Source: an uncultured Ruminococcus sp. (GTDB taxonomy: Bacteria; Bacillota; Clostridia; Oscillospirales; Ruminococcaceae). Taken from it: a stretch of 24,766 bases of DNA. The stretch lies in the NCBI GenBank assembly GCA_900556055.1, contig USNJ01000004.1, positions 1 to 24,766 on the forward strand, written 5' to 3'. The notes beneath the pieces were generated by a model that ran no database searches, was not told the origin of the DNA, and worked only from the letters and a program-made list of their open reading frames with translations. Both the position numbers and the translations under genes were made by a program. Below, in pieces: positions 1-7,822 of the stretch. How positions within the stretch are numbered: the stretch's first letter is position 1; each line of letters begins with the position of its first letter.

Positions 1-394
1 TGGCGGAAGATGCTGTTATGATCTTTTCACAGAGTTCATCGGCGAAGGCTTTAAGATCCTGCGGAGATTTGATCTGCGGCTTTTTGATATAATCCACAGC
101 ACCTGCATCCACGGCATCGAATGCGCTCATAGGAGCGGCGGATACGACAACACATGGGATAGGATACTGCGGGATAAGCTTTTTAAGGAACTGAATGCCG
201 TTCATTTTCGGCATTTCAACATCCAGAGTAAGCACGTCGGGACGAAGCTGGAGGATCTTATCTCTTGCCTCATACGGATCGCCTGCCGTACCGATTATCC
301 GGATATTTTCGTTCTGTGAGATGACCTTTTCAAGCGATGTACGGAAGAAAACGGAATCATCTACTATCAGAACTTTGATAGGTCTGTTTGCCAT
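1..394 (-). CDS. cheB: Chemotaxis response regulator / methylesterase CheB, N-terminal part (cut by window edge)
   Basis: The 131 visible codons form a response-regulator receiver domain. They show the acidic pair D12-D13 (VDDS), the phosphoacceptor D58 in TLDVEMP, S85 in VVVSA and the conserved lysine in the KKP motif (residues 104-106). The form of the motif with DVEMPKMNG is typical of CheB, the protein-glutamate methylesterase/deamidase that CheA phosphorylates and that removes methyl groups from chemoreceptors in opposition to CheR. The catalytic esterase domain would lie beyond base 1 and is not visible, so a stand-alone receiver protein cannot be strictly excluded. The start is the ATG at 394, with a weak GGATGTG ribosome site just upstream. 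It lies 20 bp after the cheR stop, as last visible member of the cheA-cheW-cheR-cheB operon. Confidence 0.88.
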   Translation of the reverse strand, partial: MANRPIKVLIVDDSVFFRTSLEKVISQNENIRIIGTAGDPYEARDKILQLRPDVLTLDVEMPKMNGIQFLKKLIPQYPIPCVVVSAAPMSAFDAVDAGAVDYIKKPQIKSPQDLKAFADELCEKIITASSA

Positions 395-414
395 ATGATC
401 ACATCCATGCGGGG

Positions 415-1233
415 TTATTTTATGCCGCCCTCCATTTTTCGGTAGATGGCGGGCTTTATATGCTTATATCTCGAATCCTTTGAAACACTTTCTGCATGAC
501 CGATGAAAAGATATCCGCCGTTTTTGGTGCAGTCGTAAAATCTTTCGATAAGTGCATCCTTGGTATCCTGTTCAAAATATATCATGACATTTCGGCAGCT
601 TATGAGGTCGTAGGGCTTTTTATAGACAATCTTATCCATAAGATTGAACTGCTTGAAAACGACCTGCTCGCGAATGCTGTCAACGACCTGATACTTATTT
701 GTATCGACTCTGCGGAAATATTTTTTTATCCATCTGTCGGGGACATCGCTCAGCTGTTCGCTGGTGTAAACACCAAGCTTTGCAGTCTTGAGGACATCCG
801 TATCAAGATCTGTTGCGAGGATGCGGCAGTCCCAGAGAGCTTTGCGGGAACCGAAATATTCGTCGATAGTCATAGCGATCGTATATGGTTCCTGACCTGT
901 CGAGGATGCGGCGCACCATATCCTCAGATCGTGATCCGCCACAGTTTTTTCGAGATATGGGAGTATAGTTTCCTTCAGAAAATCAAAATGCGCAGGTTCA
1001 CGCAGGAAAAACGTGTGATTTGTCGTAAGCTTATTTACAAGCTTGATAGTTTCAGCACCTGTTTTATCGCTGAATGCAAAGTCAATATAGTCCTTGAAAT
1101 TGGTGAAACCCATTTCCATAACCATGTTTGAGAGACGTCCCTCGATAAGAACACGTTTTTTTGACAGATTTATACCGTAATTTTTTTTCATGTAATCGAC
1201 AAGGCGGTAAAAATCGTTGTCGGTAAGCTTCAT
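415..1233 (-). CDS. cheR: Chemotaxis protein methyltransferase CheR
   Basis: A 272-residue protein of normal CheR length that uses S-adenosylmethionine to methylate glutamates of chemoreceptor signalling domains. An N-terminal helical domain (about residues 1-75) ends in the family motif TTNHTFFLRE (70-79). The SAM-binding domain starts with WCAASSTGQEPY (106-117), followed by ILATDLD (138-144) and, near the C-terminus, LISCRNVMIYF and GGYLFIGHAES, all typical of CheR. I chose the ATG at 1233 over the in-frame TTG at 1242, because the GGACGG sequence upstream is well spaced for the ATG and almost touches the TTG. The gene sits 20 bp after cheW and 20 bp before cheB, so it is almost certainly co-transcribed from cheA. 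Confidence 0.95.
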   Translation of the reverse strand: MKLTDNDFYRLVDYMKKNYGINLSKKRVLIEGRLSNMVMEMGFTNFKDYIDFAFSDKTGAETIKLVNKLTTNHTFFLREPAHFDFLKETILPYLEKTVADHDLRIWCAASSTGQEPYTIAMTIDEYFGSRKALWDCRILATDLDTDVLKTAKLGVYTSEQLSDVPDRWIKKYFRRVDTNKYQVVDSIREQVVFKQFNLMDKIVYKKPYDLISCRNVMIYFEQDTKDALIERFYDCTKNGGYLFIGHAESVSKDSRYKHIKPAIYRKMEGGIK

Positions 1234-1253
1234 CAAGTTCAAACACCGTCCGT

Positions 1254-1706
1254 TCAGCTTTCGATAATTTTACAGCAGTCAAGCAGCAGGCGGATCTCGT
1301 CGCCGCTTTCGATGATATTTCTGATATATCTGTTTGCGTTTACGTTCTTGGAATTCGGAGTTGCGCTGATCTGGTCGGGAGTTACCGTCACGACCTCGCG
1401 CACTCTGTCAACGATAAGGCCTACGGAGGTTCCCTCCCACTCGATAACGATGATGCAGGTGCGCTCATCGTATGGGATCTCTTCCTTGCCGAATCTCTTG
1501 CGGACGCTCATGATAGGCACTACCTTGCCTCTCAGGTTGATAACGCCCTTGATATAATCGGGGACCTTCGGGATAACTGTTATCTGCTGTATGCCGATGA
1601 TCTCCGTGATGTACTGTATCTCAATTCCGTATGTGCAGCCGTCGATCAGAAAAAGAAGCAGCTCGCCGCCTGTTGTGGAAAAGTCATTGTTCTGAGCTTC
1701 ACTCAT
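1254..1706 (-). CDS. cheW: Chemotaxis coupling protein CheW
   Basis: A 150-residue single-domain CheW that couples chemoreceptors to the kinase CheA in the signalling array at the inner face of the membrane. Family landmarks are FLIDGCTYGIEI near residue 20, the segment VPDYIKGVINLRGKVVPIM (48-66), which is the classic CheW signature, and GLIVDRVREVV (97-107). The start at 1706 is preceded by a GAGGT ribosome site at good spacing. It follows the cheA stop by 24 bp and precedes cheR. No extra domain is fused, which fits the canonical adaptor rather than CheV. The tail with two adjacent cysteines (LLLDCCKI) is unremarkable. Confidence 0.95.
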   Translation of the reverse strand: MSEAQNNDFSTTGGELLLFLIDGCTYGIEIQYITEIIGIQQITVIPKVPDYIKGVINLRGKVVPIMSVRKRFGKEEIPYDERTCIIVIEWEGTSVGLIVDRVREVVTVTPDQISATPNSKNVNANRYIRNIIESGDEIRLLLDCCKIIES

Positions 1707-1730
1707 GATAATACCTCGTTTCTCTCAAGC

Positions 1731-4181
1731 TTAAAAATCGCTGATGATATTTCCGACATCGAGAATGATAGTGATCGAACCGTCGCCGAGGATAGTGCAG
1801 CCTGCCATACCGTTCTGCTTAACGTTGAAGTTGTTGAGCATCGGTGAGAAGGGCTTTACAACTACCTGCTGCTCGCCCATCAGCTCATCAGCCATGAGGC
1901 ATGCGCTTCTGCCTTCGTTTTCAACGAGAATGATTATTCCGCTGTAAACATCGGTGACTTCTGTTTCAAGCTCATACAGCTCGTAAAGTCTGATAAGCGG
2001 GTAACACTGACCTCTTATCATTATCATTTCTCTGCCTGTTGTATCTTTTATAAGCTGATTTTCCTTCAGCTTGAAGCTTTCCTTGATGGAATTTATCGGG
2101 ATAGTGAATATTGATTTTCCGACGGAAACTTCCATACCGTCCACGATAGCGAGCGAGAGCGGGATCTTGATGATAAATGTTGTTCCGAAGCCTTCCTTGG
2201 AGTCAACGGAAACAGTACCGCCGATCTTCTCGATGCCCTTCTTTACAACGTCCATGCCTACGCCTCTGCCGCTGTATTCCGTTACCTGCTCGTTGGTCGA
2301 AAATCCCGGGAGCATGATCATATTGAAGATCTCCTTGTCGGAATATTCGCTTTCGGGCTTTGTCAGCAGACCGTTTTTCTTAGCCTTTGCAAGTACCTTT
2401 TCTGTATTGATTCCGTATCCGTCGTCGGAAACGGTGATGATAACTTCACCTGATGAACTGTAAGCCGCAAGAGTGATCTTGCCCTTGGGATCCTTGCCTG
2501 CTGCGATACGCTCGTCGGCAGTATCCTCAATGCCGTGATCCATGGAGTTTCTTACCATATGCATAAGAGGATCGTTCAGACTGTCGATAATGGACTTGTC
2601 TACCTCGGTATCCTCACCCTCGAAGATAAGGTCAACGTCCTTGTTCAGCTTGATCTTCATATCTCTTACGATACGTGTCATTTTATTGAATGCGCCTGAC
2701 AGCGGGATCATTCTTATGGACATAACGCTGTCCTGAAGCTCGTCTGTAAGCTTTCTGAGCTGTCTTGCAGCCTTCTGGAAGTTATCGAGCTGGAGTCCCT
2801 TCAGGTCGGGGTTGGATGTTACCATAGCTTCGGTGATAACGATCTCGCCGACGATATCAAGCAGCTGATCGAGCTTGTTGAGGTTTACGCTGATAAGGCT
2901 CTGCTTGCCCTTTGTGCCTGTTCCTGCGGCAGGAGCGGAGGGCTTGCTTTCGGCAGGCTTTGCAGCGGGCTTGGGTGCGGGTGCAGCGGCAGGTGCGGCA
3001 GCCTTCGGAGCTTCTGCCTTGGGTGCTGCGGGAGCAGACTGTGCGGGAGCTGCGGCAGGAGCGGCGGGAGCGGCGGCAGCAGGAGCTGCTGACGGAGCAA
3101 CAGCCTCGCTGATGAGGTCGCATTTCAGTACGCTGGGGCTTTCTGTTATTTTTGCGATAACTTCATCGGTAGAAGATGAGGATTTGAAGTGGATAATGAA
3201 GCCGTCCTTTGCGATAACGTCCGCAGTTGCGGAATTTTCTTCGATATCCGACGGTTCAAATGCCAGTGTATCGCACATGCCTCTTATATTGTTTACAGCC
3301 ATGAGTGCACGGAGGTTTTCCATCTTGCAGTCAGGCTCGAATGTTACCTTGACGGTAGTAAGCTCGCTTACGGGTATCTCAGCGCCTGCGTCGGAGCCGT
3401 ATTCAAGGACTTCATAGGATTTAACGTTCAGCGACTCCTCGATAAGCTTCAGGATATTGTCATCGTTTGATGCTGATTTGAAGTGGATAATAAAGCCGTT
3501 TTCAACGATAGCCTTCGCTGTTTCGGGATTTGTTTCGATATCGGCAGGCTCATATTTAAGTGTGACGCACTCGTCCTGTATCTTATTTACGATAATGAGC
3601 GCACGGAGATTTTCCATCTTGCAGTCATCATCGAAGAATACCTTGACGGTTGTAAGAGTGGATACCTTTCTTGTTTCGACAGGAGCAGCTTCTGCGGGTG
3701 CAGCGGAAGCGGCGGGCTGAGCTGCGGCAGGAGCCGGTGCGGGAGCGGGTGCAGCCTGAGCTGCTTCGCCGTTCTTGAGTGCTGCGGCATATGCTTCGAT
3801 ATTGCCCATCAGCTCGGTGAAGTCGGTAGGCGTATATTCGTCCTCCTGAATGAGGTCGATCTCAGCCTTCAGCAGGTCCGAAGCTTTGAAAACGAGGTCG
3901 TAAAGCGACTCGATATTGGCGATAACGGGGTGTTCCTCTCTGATTATGAAGAACATATCCTCGACAGCATGGGCGAGCTTCGACATATTGTCAAGTCCCA
4001 TCATAGCGGATGAGCCTTTGATAGTATGCATTATGCGGAATATTTCGTTTATATCCTCTTCGCCGAAACTGCTGTTGCTTTCAGTCGCCATAAGGATCTG
4101 ATCCAGACGTTCGAGCAGAGATGTAGCCTCAAAGATATAAGCGTCGATCATTCCCTCCATACCGGGTTCAAACTTAGCCAT
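1731..4181 (-). CDS. cheA: Chemotaxis histidine kinase CheA with two P2-like modules
   Basis: An 816-residue CheA, longer than the roughly 650-700 usual for the family. Domains in order: HPt/P1 (about 1-130) with phosphorylated H52 in MHTIKGSSA; an Ala/Pro linker (140-172); two homologous modules at 175-262 and 273-358, each opening LTTVKV and carrying DCKMENLRAL and GFIIHFKS, which occupy the place of the P2 CheY/CheB-docking domain; a second Ala/Pro/Lys linker (361-422); P3 dimerisation (about 428-505); a P4 ATPase with the N box MVRNSMDHGIE (543-553), DDGYGI (587-592) and GRGVGMD (639-645); and a P5 CheW-like regulatory domain (about 680-816). I chose the ATG at 4181. The ATG at 4193 touches the GAAAGGA ribosome site with no spacing, while the one at 4181 is about 12 nt away. 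It is the first gene of the operon, and a sigma-D-like motif lies upstream. Confidence 0.96.
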   Translation of the reverse strand: MAKFEPGMEGMIDAYIFEATSLLERLDQILMATESNSSFGEEDINEIFRIMHTIKGSSAMMGLDNMSKLAHAVEDMFFIIREEHPVIANIESLYDLVFKASDLLKAEIDLIQEDEYTPTDFTELMGNIEAYAAALKNGEAAQAAPAPAPAPAAAQPAASAAPAEAAPVETRKVSTLTTVKVFFDDDCKMENLRALIIVNKIQDECVTLKYEPADIETNPETAKAIVENGFIIHFKSASNDDNILKLIEESLNVKSYEVLEYGSDAGAEIPVSELTTVKVTFEPDCKMENLRALMAVNNIRGMCDTLAFEPSDIEENSATADVIAKDGFIIHFKSSSSTDEVIAKITESPSVLKCDLISEAVAPSAAPAAAAPAAPAAAPAQSAPAAPKAEAPKAAAPAAAPAPKPAAKPAESKPSAPAAGTGTKGKQSLISVNLNKLDQLLDIVGEIVITEAMVTSNPDLKGLQLDNFQKAARQLRKLTDELQDSVMSIRMIPLSGAFNKMTRIVRDMKIKLNKDVDLIFEGEDTEVDKSIIDSLNDPLMHMVRNSMDHGIEDTADERIAAGKDPKGKITLAAYSSSGEVIITVSDDGYGINTEKVLAKAKKNGLLTKPESEYSDKEIFNMIMLPGFSTNEQVTEYSGRGVGMDVVKKGIEKIGGTVSVDSKEGFGTTFIIKIPLSLAIVDGMEVSVGKSIFTIPINSIKESFKLKENQLIKDTTGREMIMIRGQCYPLIRLYELYELETEVTDVYSGIIILVENEGRSACLMADELMGEQQVVVKPFSPMLNNFNVKQNGMAGCTILGDGSITIILDVGNIISDF
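3108..3659 (-). repeat. In-frame tandem duplication of the CheA P2-like module
   Basis: Two copies of about 86-88 codons lie at 3396-3659 (first copy in the protein) and 3108-3365 (second copy), with a period of 294 bp, or 98 codons. DNA similarity is still visible: GATTTGAAGTGGATAAT occurs on the plus strand at 3181 and again at 3475. The protein copies share LTTVKV, DCKMENLRAL, a ...LxFEPxDIE-type segment and GFIIHFKS, but differ at many positions in between. The duplication is therefore old enough to have diverged and both copies are kept in frame. Ala/Pro-rich linkers flank the pair on both sides. Confidence 0.9.
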
Positions 4182-4237
4182 ATTATGTACCATTCCTTTC
4201 GTATTGAACGCCTGCGATGAAAATCACACATAAATAT

Positions 4238-4264
4238 TGATCGGCAGCGTATTTTTTGTAATAA
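4238..4264 (-). promoter_or_regulatory. Possible sigma-D (sigma-28 type) promoter for cheA
   Basis: On the minus strand, GCCGATCA (complement of 4238-4245) matches the sigma-D -10 consensus GCCGATAT/GCCGATAA well. Fifteen bases upstream, where TAAA is expected, there is only TTAT (4261-4264). Sigma-D control of chemotaxis genes is established in Bacillus and Clostridia, and the position about 57-64 bp before the cheA start is suitable. The weak -35 match keeps confidence low. Confidence 0.35.
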
Positions 4265-4269
4265 CGGTA

Positions 4270-4298
4270 TTGCAAAATCTTTTCGTTTACTATATAAT
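4270..4298 (+). promoter_or_regulatory. Sigma-A-type promoter reading rightward into the hairpin element
   Basis: TTGCAA (4270-4275), a 17-bp spacer, then a perfect TATAAT (4293-4298). Transcription would begin near 4305 and run through the 166-bp inverted repeat towards the FliK-like gene at 4728, giving a leader of about 420 nt. It diverges from the cheA promoter region. I see no T-run terminator between it and the gene. Confidence 0.55.
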
Positions 4299-4352
4299 AG
4301 AATGAGCGGAAAGAAAACAGCGTGCATTGCCGTACAGGAAATTCAATTATAA

Positions 4353-4518
4353 GGGAACCTCGTTTAAATCTCCCTCACGGCAAATTTTCTGCGGCTATGC
4401 GCATCTTCTGCGTTAGCGAAACTTGAAATACATCAAGTATTTACTGTGTTTCGCTGCCTTGAAGCTGCGCAAAGTCCCAACGAAAATTTGCTCGTGTTCC
4501 GGTTTAAACGAGAACCCC
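4353..4518. repeat. 166-bp imperfect inverted repeat (MITE-like or structured element)
   Basis: The whole segment folds back on itself around a tip at 4432-4436. Paired blocks from outside inwards: 4359-4368 with 4503-4512 (10 bp, perfect), 4376-4379 with 4493-4496, 4381-4389 with 4482-4490 (9 bp, perfect), 4399-4408 with 4461-4470 (one mismatch), 4415-4422 with 4448-4455 (8 bp, perfect) and 4426-4431 with 4437-4442 (6 bp, perfect, 5-nt loop). The ends are GGG (4353-4355) and CCC (4515-4517 or 4516-4518). ATAA occurs immediately outside both ends (4349-4352 and 4519-4522), a possible 4-bp target duplication. It has no coding capacity and no T-run, so it is not an intrinsic terminator. Confidence 0.75.
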
Positions 4519-4727
4519 ATAAATATGTTTATACTTATTATACAATAAAATCAGAATAACTACAATAGTTAAATATTATATTATTTAAATAAACATAAAG
4601 AAATTTCGTTAACAAAATTGTGCGATTTGCACATATGAAAATCTATCAAAAGATATTTTACAGCATATTCCATATAATATGAATTAAGTATTTTTCGAAA
4701 TCCCGATTTACGGAGGAGATGACATTT
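4519..4727 (+). other. AT-rich leader before the FliK-like gene
   Basis: A strongly AT-rich stretch without any plausible gene. A TATAAT at 4673-4678 resembles a -10 box but has no good -35 partner. CCCGATTT at 4702-4709, about 20 bp before the start codon, resembles a sigma-D -10 element with ATTA 15 bp upstream, which is again a poor -35. GGAGGA at 4712-4717 is the ribosome site. I see nothing else here. Confidence 0.3.
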
Positions 4728-6509
4728 ATGGCGGATCTGATACAGATGACAACACCGATAGTTCCGAAGAACTACACGCATGCGATAAAGCAGCCGTCTG
4801 TCCAGAATGACCAGATATTCGAGCTTGCGGACATGACGAAGATCATAAAGACAAATGACCGTTCGGAGCAGTACCGTCAGGAAAATTCCGATTTTGCGGA
4901 AAACTCCAATCTTCTGAATATTGCGGAGAGCATTGCGAAAAACCCGAAATCGGCATCCGAGATACTGAAGTCTGTTATGAGCAGCGAAACCATGTCTCTT
5001 ATAAAGTCGGAGGGAAACGAGGAGCTTCTCAACAAGGTAACGGAATTTGCGTCGGAGATAGTCCGCACTCCCGACAATGCTGCGGGAGATCTGGAAGCAC
5101 AGCAGAAGGAATCGACGCTTTTCAACGGGAAATTCTGGGACGCAGTAAGGAACATGGTGGCTGGCAATCCGTCAGAGGAGCTGAAAAACGCCGTATTTTC
5201 GCTGCTGAAGGCAACATCGGGTGCGGTATCCCAGCGTGATGTGCTGAATTCGCTGGCGGCAAATCTCAAGTTTATGGCGGAGGAGCTTGCGCCGAACAAG
5301 CAGCTCTCGCAGTCGCTTATGAATCTTGCTTCGGATTTTGCGGCAAACGGAGCCGAGAAGAACTTTTCCGAGCTGAAAAATGCTGCGATGAATGCGCTTG
5401 CGGCGGCATCAAAGAGCCTGCTGATAAGCGATAAAATAAAGGATATAATGCCTATAGTCGTTCATAATCTGTCGAGATTTTCGGGAGATGCAGAGTCGCT
5501 TTCCGATGCTTTTGCGAATTTCAAGGGGCTTATCTCCGATGAGGCGATAAAGCAGCAGCTGACGGAGATGTTTGCCGAATTTGCCGAGGGAAGTGCAATG
5601 CCTGCGTCAATAAAGGCGGAGCTTCTCGGCTCAAAGGCTGTCATGGGCGAAAGCACGATAGCGTCTGCACTTGCAAAGCTTTCGGCTGACGCTGCAATAC
5701 ATACCTCGGATATTGACGTGGATGCGTTCAGGCAGGCTATGAGCAATATCACCGGGGAGGGCAGCGACGGCATAAGAGAGGTGCTGAAAAACCTCCTTCC
5801 TTCGTCCGACAATGCATCGGCGGAGAAGATACTTGCGAATTTCGGGGAAAACAAGGATATAAATCTTCTTGCATCGAGGCTTCAGACTGTACTCAGCAAT
5901 ATCGACAATGAAAACGTGAAGATGTCCGCTGTGCAGAAGCTGAACGATCTGCTGGGGAAGATGGTTGCGGACGGCAGCGTTAAGTATGAGCCGCCGTCAT
6001 CTATGGACGTATTCACGGATTTCATATCAAAAAATATAAATAATCCGATGCTGAAATATCTTTCGGGACTGGACAAGGGTGTTCTGGCACAGAATATGCT
6101 GACGACTCCCGGTGCGGAGATACCGCTGATGCATTTTCTCATGCCGATGGAGGAAAAGGGTGTGCGGGCATTCGGTGAGCTGTGGGCGGACAACGGTGCT
6201 GCGGGGACTGTCACCGACAAGGCTCAGAGCATAGGAAGCCATCTGTTCCTGACATTTGACATAGAGGGAACGGGTTCGTTTGAGATGGAGATATATGCGA
6301 AGGACGATTATCTCGATGTTTCGCTGCTTTGCCCGTCAGGTACGGAAAATGTATTTTCGTCAATGAAAACGGCAGTTCCGAGGATAGCATCGCAGTGCGG
6401 ATATCAGGTAAAGAAAATGACTCTGGGGCAGCTGAGGGAAAGGCGCGATCTTGACAAGGTATTTCCTGCGCTGAGAAACAGGAGGACGGGTATAAATGTC
6501 AAAGTTTGA
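4728..6509 (+). CDS. Large FliK/YlqG-like protein (putative hook-length-control-like)
   Basis: A 593-residue soluble protein with no signal peptide or membrane segment. Most of it (about 60-420) is helical, rich in Ala, Ser, Asn and Glu, with no recognised motif. The last ~100 residues resemble the C-terminal domain of flagellar hook-length control proteins: a beta-rich stretch (FDIEGTGSFEMEIYAKDDY), then a helix and GYQVKKMTLGQL. The main support is context: a FlhB-C-terminal-like gene overlaps its 3' end by 14 bp, the same pairing as ylqG-ylqH in Bacillus, and a chemotaxis operon is adjacent. I chose the ATG at 4728 (GGAGG about 11 nt upstream) over the ATG at 4719, which abuts the ribosome site. 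The function is inferred, and a structural or regulatory role outside flagella is possible. Confidence 0.5.
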   Translation: MADLIQMTTPIVPKNYTHAIKQPSVQNDQIFELADMTKIIKTNDRSEQYRQENSDFAENSNLLNIAESIAKNPKSASEILKSVMSSETMSLIKSEGNEELLNKVTEFASEIVRTPDNAAGDLEAQQKESTLFNGKFWDAVRNMVAGNPSEELKNAVFSLLKATSGAVSQRDVLNSLAANLKFMAEELAPNKQLSQSLMNLASDFAANGAEKNFSELKNAAMNALAAASKSLLISDKIKDIMPIVVHNLSRFSGDAESLSDAFANFKGLISDEAIKQQLTEMFAEFAEGSAMPASIKAELLGSKAVMGESTIASALAKLSADAAIHTSDIDVDAFRQAMSNITGEGSDGIREVLKNLLPSSDNASAEKILANFGENKDINLLASRLQTVLSNIDNENVKMSAVQKLNDLLGKMVADGSVKYEPPSSMDVFTDFISKNINNPMLKYLSGLDKGVLAQNMLTTPGAEIPLMHFLMPMEEKGVRAFGELWADNGAAGTVTDKAQSIGSHLFLTFDIEGTGSFEMEIYAKDDYLDVSLLCPSGTENVFSSMKTAVPRIASQCGYQVKKMTLGQLRERRDLDKVFPALRNRRTGINVKV

Positions 6510-6807
6510 AAAGGGGAAACGCAGGAGCAGTGCCGAAAGTACGGCAGTTGCTCTCAAATACAATCCCGATGAAAACACTGCGCCCGTCGTTGTCGCTTCG
6601 GGACACGGAAAGACCGCAGAGCGCATAATCGAGCTGGCTGATGAAAGCGGAGTGCCCGTTTACAGGGACGATTCCGCGGCGGCGATGCTTACGATGCTGA
6701 AAATAGGCGAGGGAATACCGCCTGAGCTTTATCAGACAGTCGCAGGCATTTATGCCGAGATATTAAGGCTTGCTTCGGACGAACGCAGCGGCGGAAAGGA
6801 AGATTAA
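6496..6807 (+). CDS. FlhB C-terminal-domain-like protein (FlhX/YlqH family)
   Basis: A 103-residue protein matching only the cytoplasmic C-terminal domain of FlhB/YscU export switch proteins: AVALKYNPDENTAPVVVASG near the N-terminus, a helix with AERIIELADESGVPVY, and IGEGIPPELYQTVAGIYAEI at the end. Full FlhB has four transmembrane helices before this domain and an NPTH autocleavage site just before AVALKY. Here there are no membrane helices and AEST stands in place of NPTH, so self-cleavage is not expected. Such stand-alone homologues occur in motile Gram-positive bacteria, and some can partly replace the FlhB C-terminal domain. The start at 6496 has AGGAGG 10 nt upstream and overlaps the preceding gene by 14 bp, which suggests translational coupling. 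Confidence 0.85.
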   Translation: MSKFEKGKRRSSAESTAVALKYNPDENTAPVVVASGHGKTAERIIELADESGVPVYRDDSAAAMLTMLKIGEGIPPELYQTVAGIYAEILRLASDERSGGKED

Positions 6808-6814
6808 GCTTACC

Positions 6815-7816
6815 ATGCAGAATTATTACGGATACGGATATACGCCTGCGAATTATCCCGATTATTCTCCGGATCCAATTGAACGCAGGCAGATAAAGGC
6901 GGTTTACAGCAAATGCGGCTGGCTGCTGCTTATCAACATTGGCATTATGAATGTTATTGCTGTTGTCTGGTCGTTAGTAAACATGTCTATGAGATTAGGT
7001 TCAGGCACGTCGGATTATTACAATGCATACGACCTTGCGATGGGATATTTTTCGCCCGTTATCGCAAATATCATAACGATAGTGATATGCATGAACTGGG
7101 GAGGTTCAAGGATAAAGGATTTCTTCGGCACCGAAAAGCTGACGGGCAGGTTCATATTGGTGTCTGTCGCTGTTTTCCTCGGGATACAGGTCATTATCGT
7201 GATGGTGCAGAATATGCTCATGTCGGCACTTGACAGCGTGGGGCTGGGTGTTCCGTCGCTTGATTATGAAACGGAAAAAAGCGTTGCTGCGGCTGTTATC
7301 GGCATAATATCGTCATCAATTACGGCACCGATATTTGAAGAACTGCTTTTCAGGGGATATCTCCTGTCGTTCATGTCAAAGGTCAGCACGAGATTTGCGA
7401 TAGTTATCTCAGCACTTTTCTTCGGACTTTTTCACGGCAATATCTATCAGTTCATACTTGCGTTCGCAGGCGGTCTGTGGCTCGGATATATCACCGTAAA
7501 GAGCAGGTCGATAATCCCGGCGATGATAAGCCACTGCGCTGCAAACACTGTGATCGAGTGCGTGTCGCTTATCAGTGACTACAACGAAGATCTTGCAAAC
7601 GGAATATTCAACATCTATGTTCCCGTGATCCTTCTTATCGCTGCGGCTGCGCTGATATATTACATGAAGTCGCTGCGCAAAAAAATGCCGCCTGTCAAAG
7701 AGAGAACGGAATATCACAGAAAGCGTGATTTCCCGATATATCTTACAAGCATTCCTGTCTGGATCTACACAATTTTAACAGTTATTCAGATATTTGCAGG
7801 AATCAAGGAAGTATAA
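6815..7816 (+). CDS. CPBP-family intramembrane metalloprotease
   Basis: A 333-residue multi-pass membrane protein of the CAAX protease/bacteriocin-processing (CPBP, ABI) family. The diagnostic motifs are EELLFR (E175, E176, R180), FFGLFHGN (H207) and SHCAANT (H240, N244), which supply the glutamate and histidine residues of the metal-dependent site. About seven or eight hydrophobic segments surround them, and a short Tyr/Pro-rich N-terminus (YYGYGYTPANYPDYSP) precedes the first. Bacterial members include bacteriocin-immunity and maturation proteins and proteases of unknown substrate; nothing here names the substrate. The ATG at 6815, with AAAGGAAG upstream, is 7 bp past the FlhB-like stop. 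A TTG at 6770 is in frame but would overlap the upstream gene and lacks support. A strong terminator follows. Confidence 0.9.
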   Translation: MQNYYGYGYTPANYPDYSPDPIERRQIKAVYSKCGWLLLINIGIMNVIAVVWSLVNMSMRLGSGTSDYYNAYDLAMGYFSPVIANIITIVICMNWGGSRIKDFFGTEKLTGRFILVSVAVFLGIQVIIVMVQNMLMSALDSVGLGVPSLDYETEKSVAAAVIGIISSSITAPIFEELLFRGYLLSFMSKVSTRFAIVISALFFGLFHGNIYQFILAFAGGLWLGYITVKSRSIIPAMISHCAANTVIECVSLISDYNEDLANGIFNIYVPVILLIAAAALIYYMKSLRKKMPPVKERTEYHRKRDFPIYLTSIPVWIYTILTVIQIFAGIKEV

Positions 7817-7822
7817 TAAAAA

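Noticed and set aside
2875..3417. Long Ala/Gly-rich frame on the plus strand opposite cheA
   Set aside because: It is the antisense of the GC-rich Ala/Pro linker of CheA, where low-complexity codons leave other frames open; the CheA domains on the minus strand are clear.
4353..4518. Intrinsic terminator for cheA-side or FliK-side transcription
   Set aside because: The fold-back is very long and has no T-run on either strand, and no gene ends next to it.
6770..6814. TTG start for the CPBP protease, 15 codons upstream
   Set aside because: It would overlap the FlhB-like gene by 38 bp and lacks a ribosome site; the ATG at 6815 has AAAGGAAG upstream.
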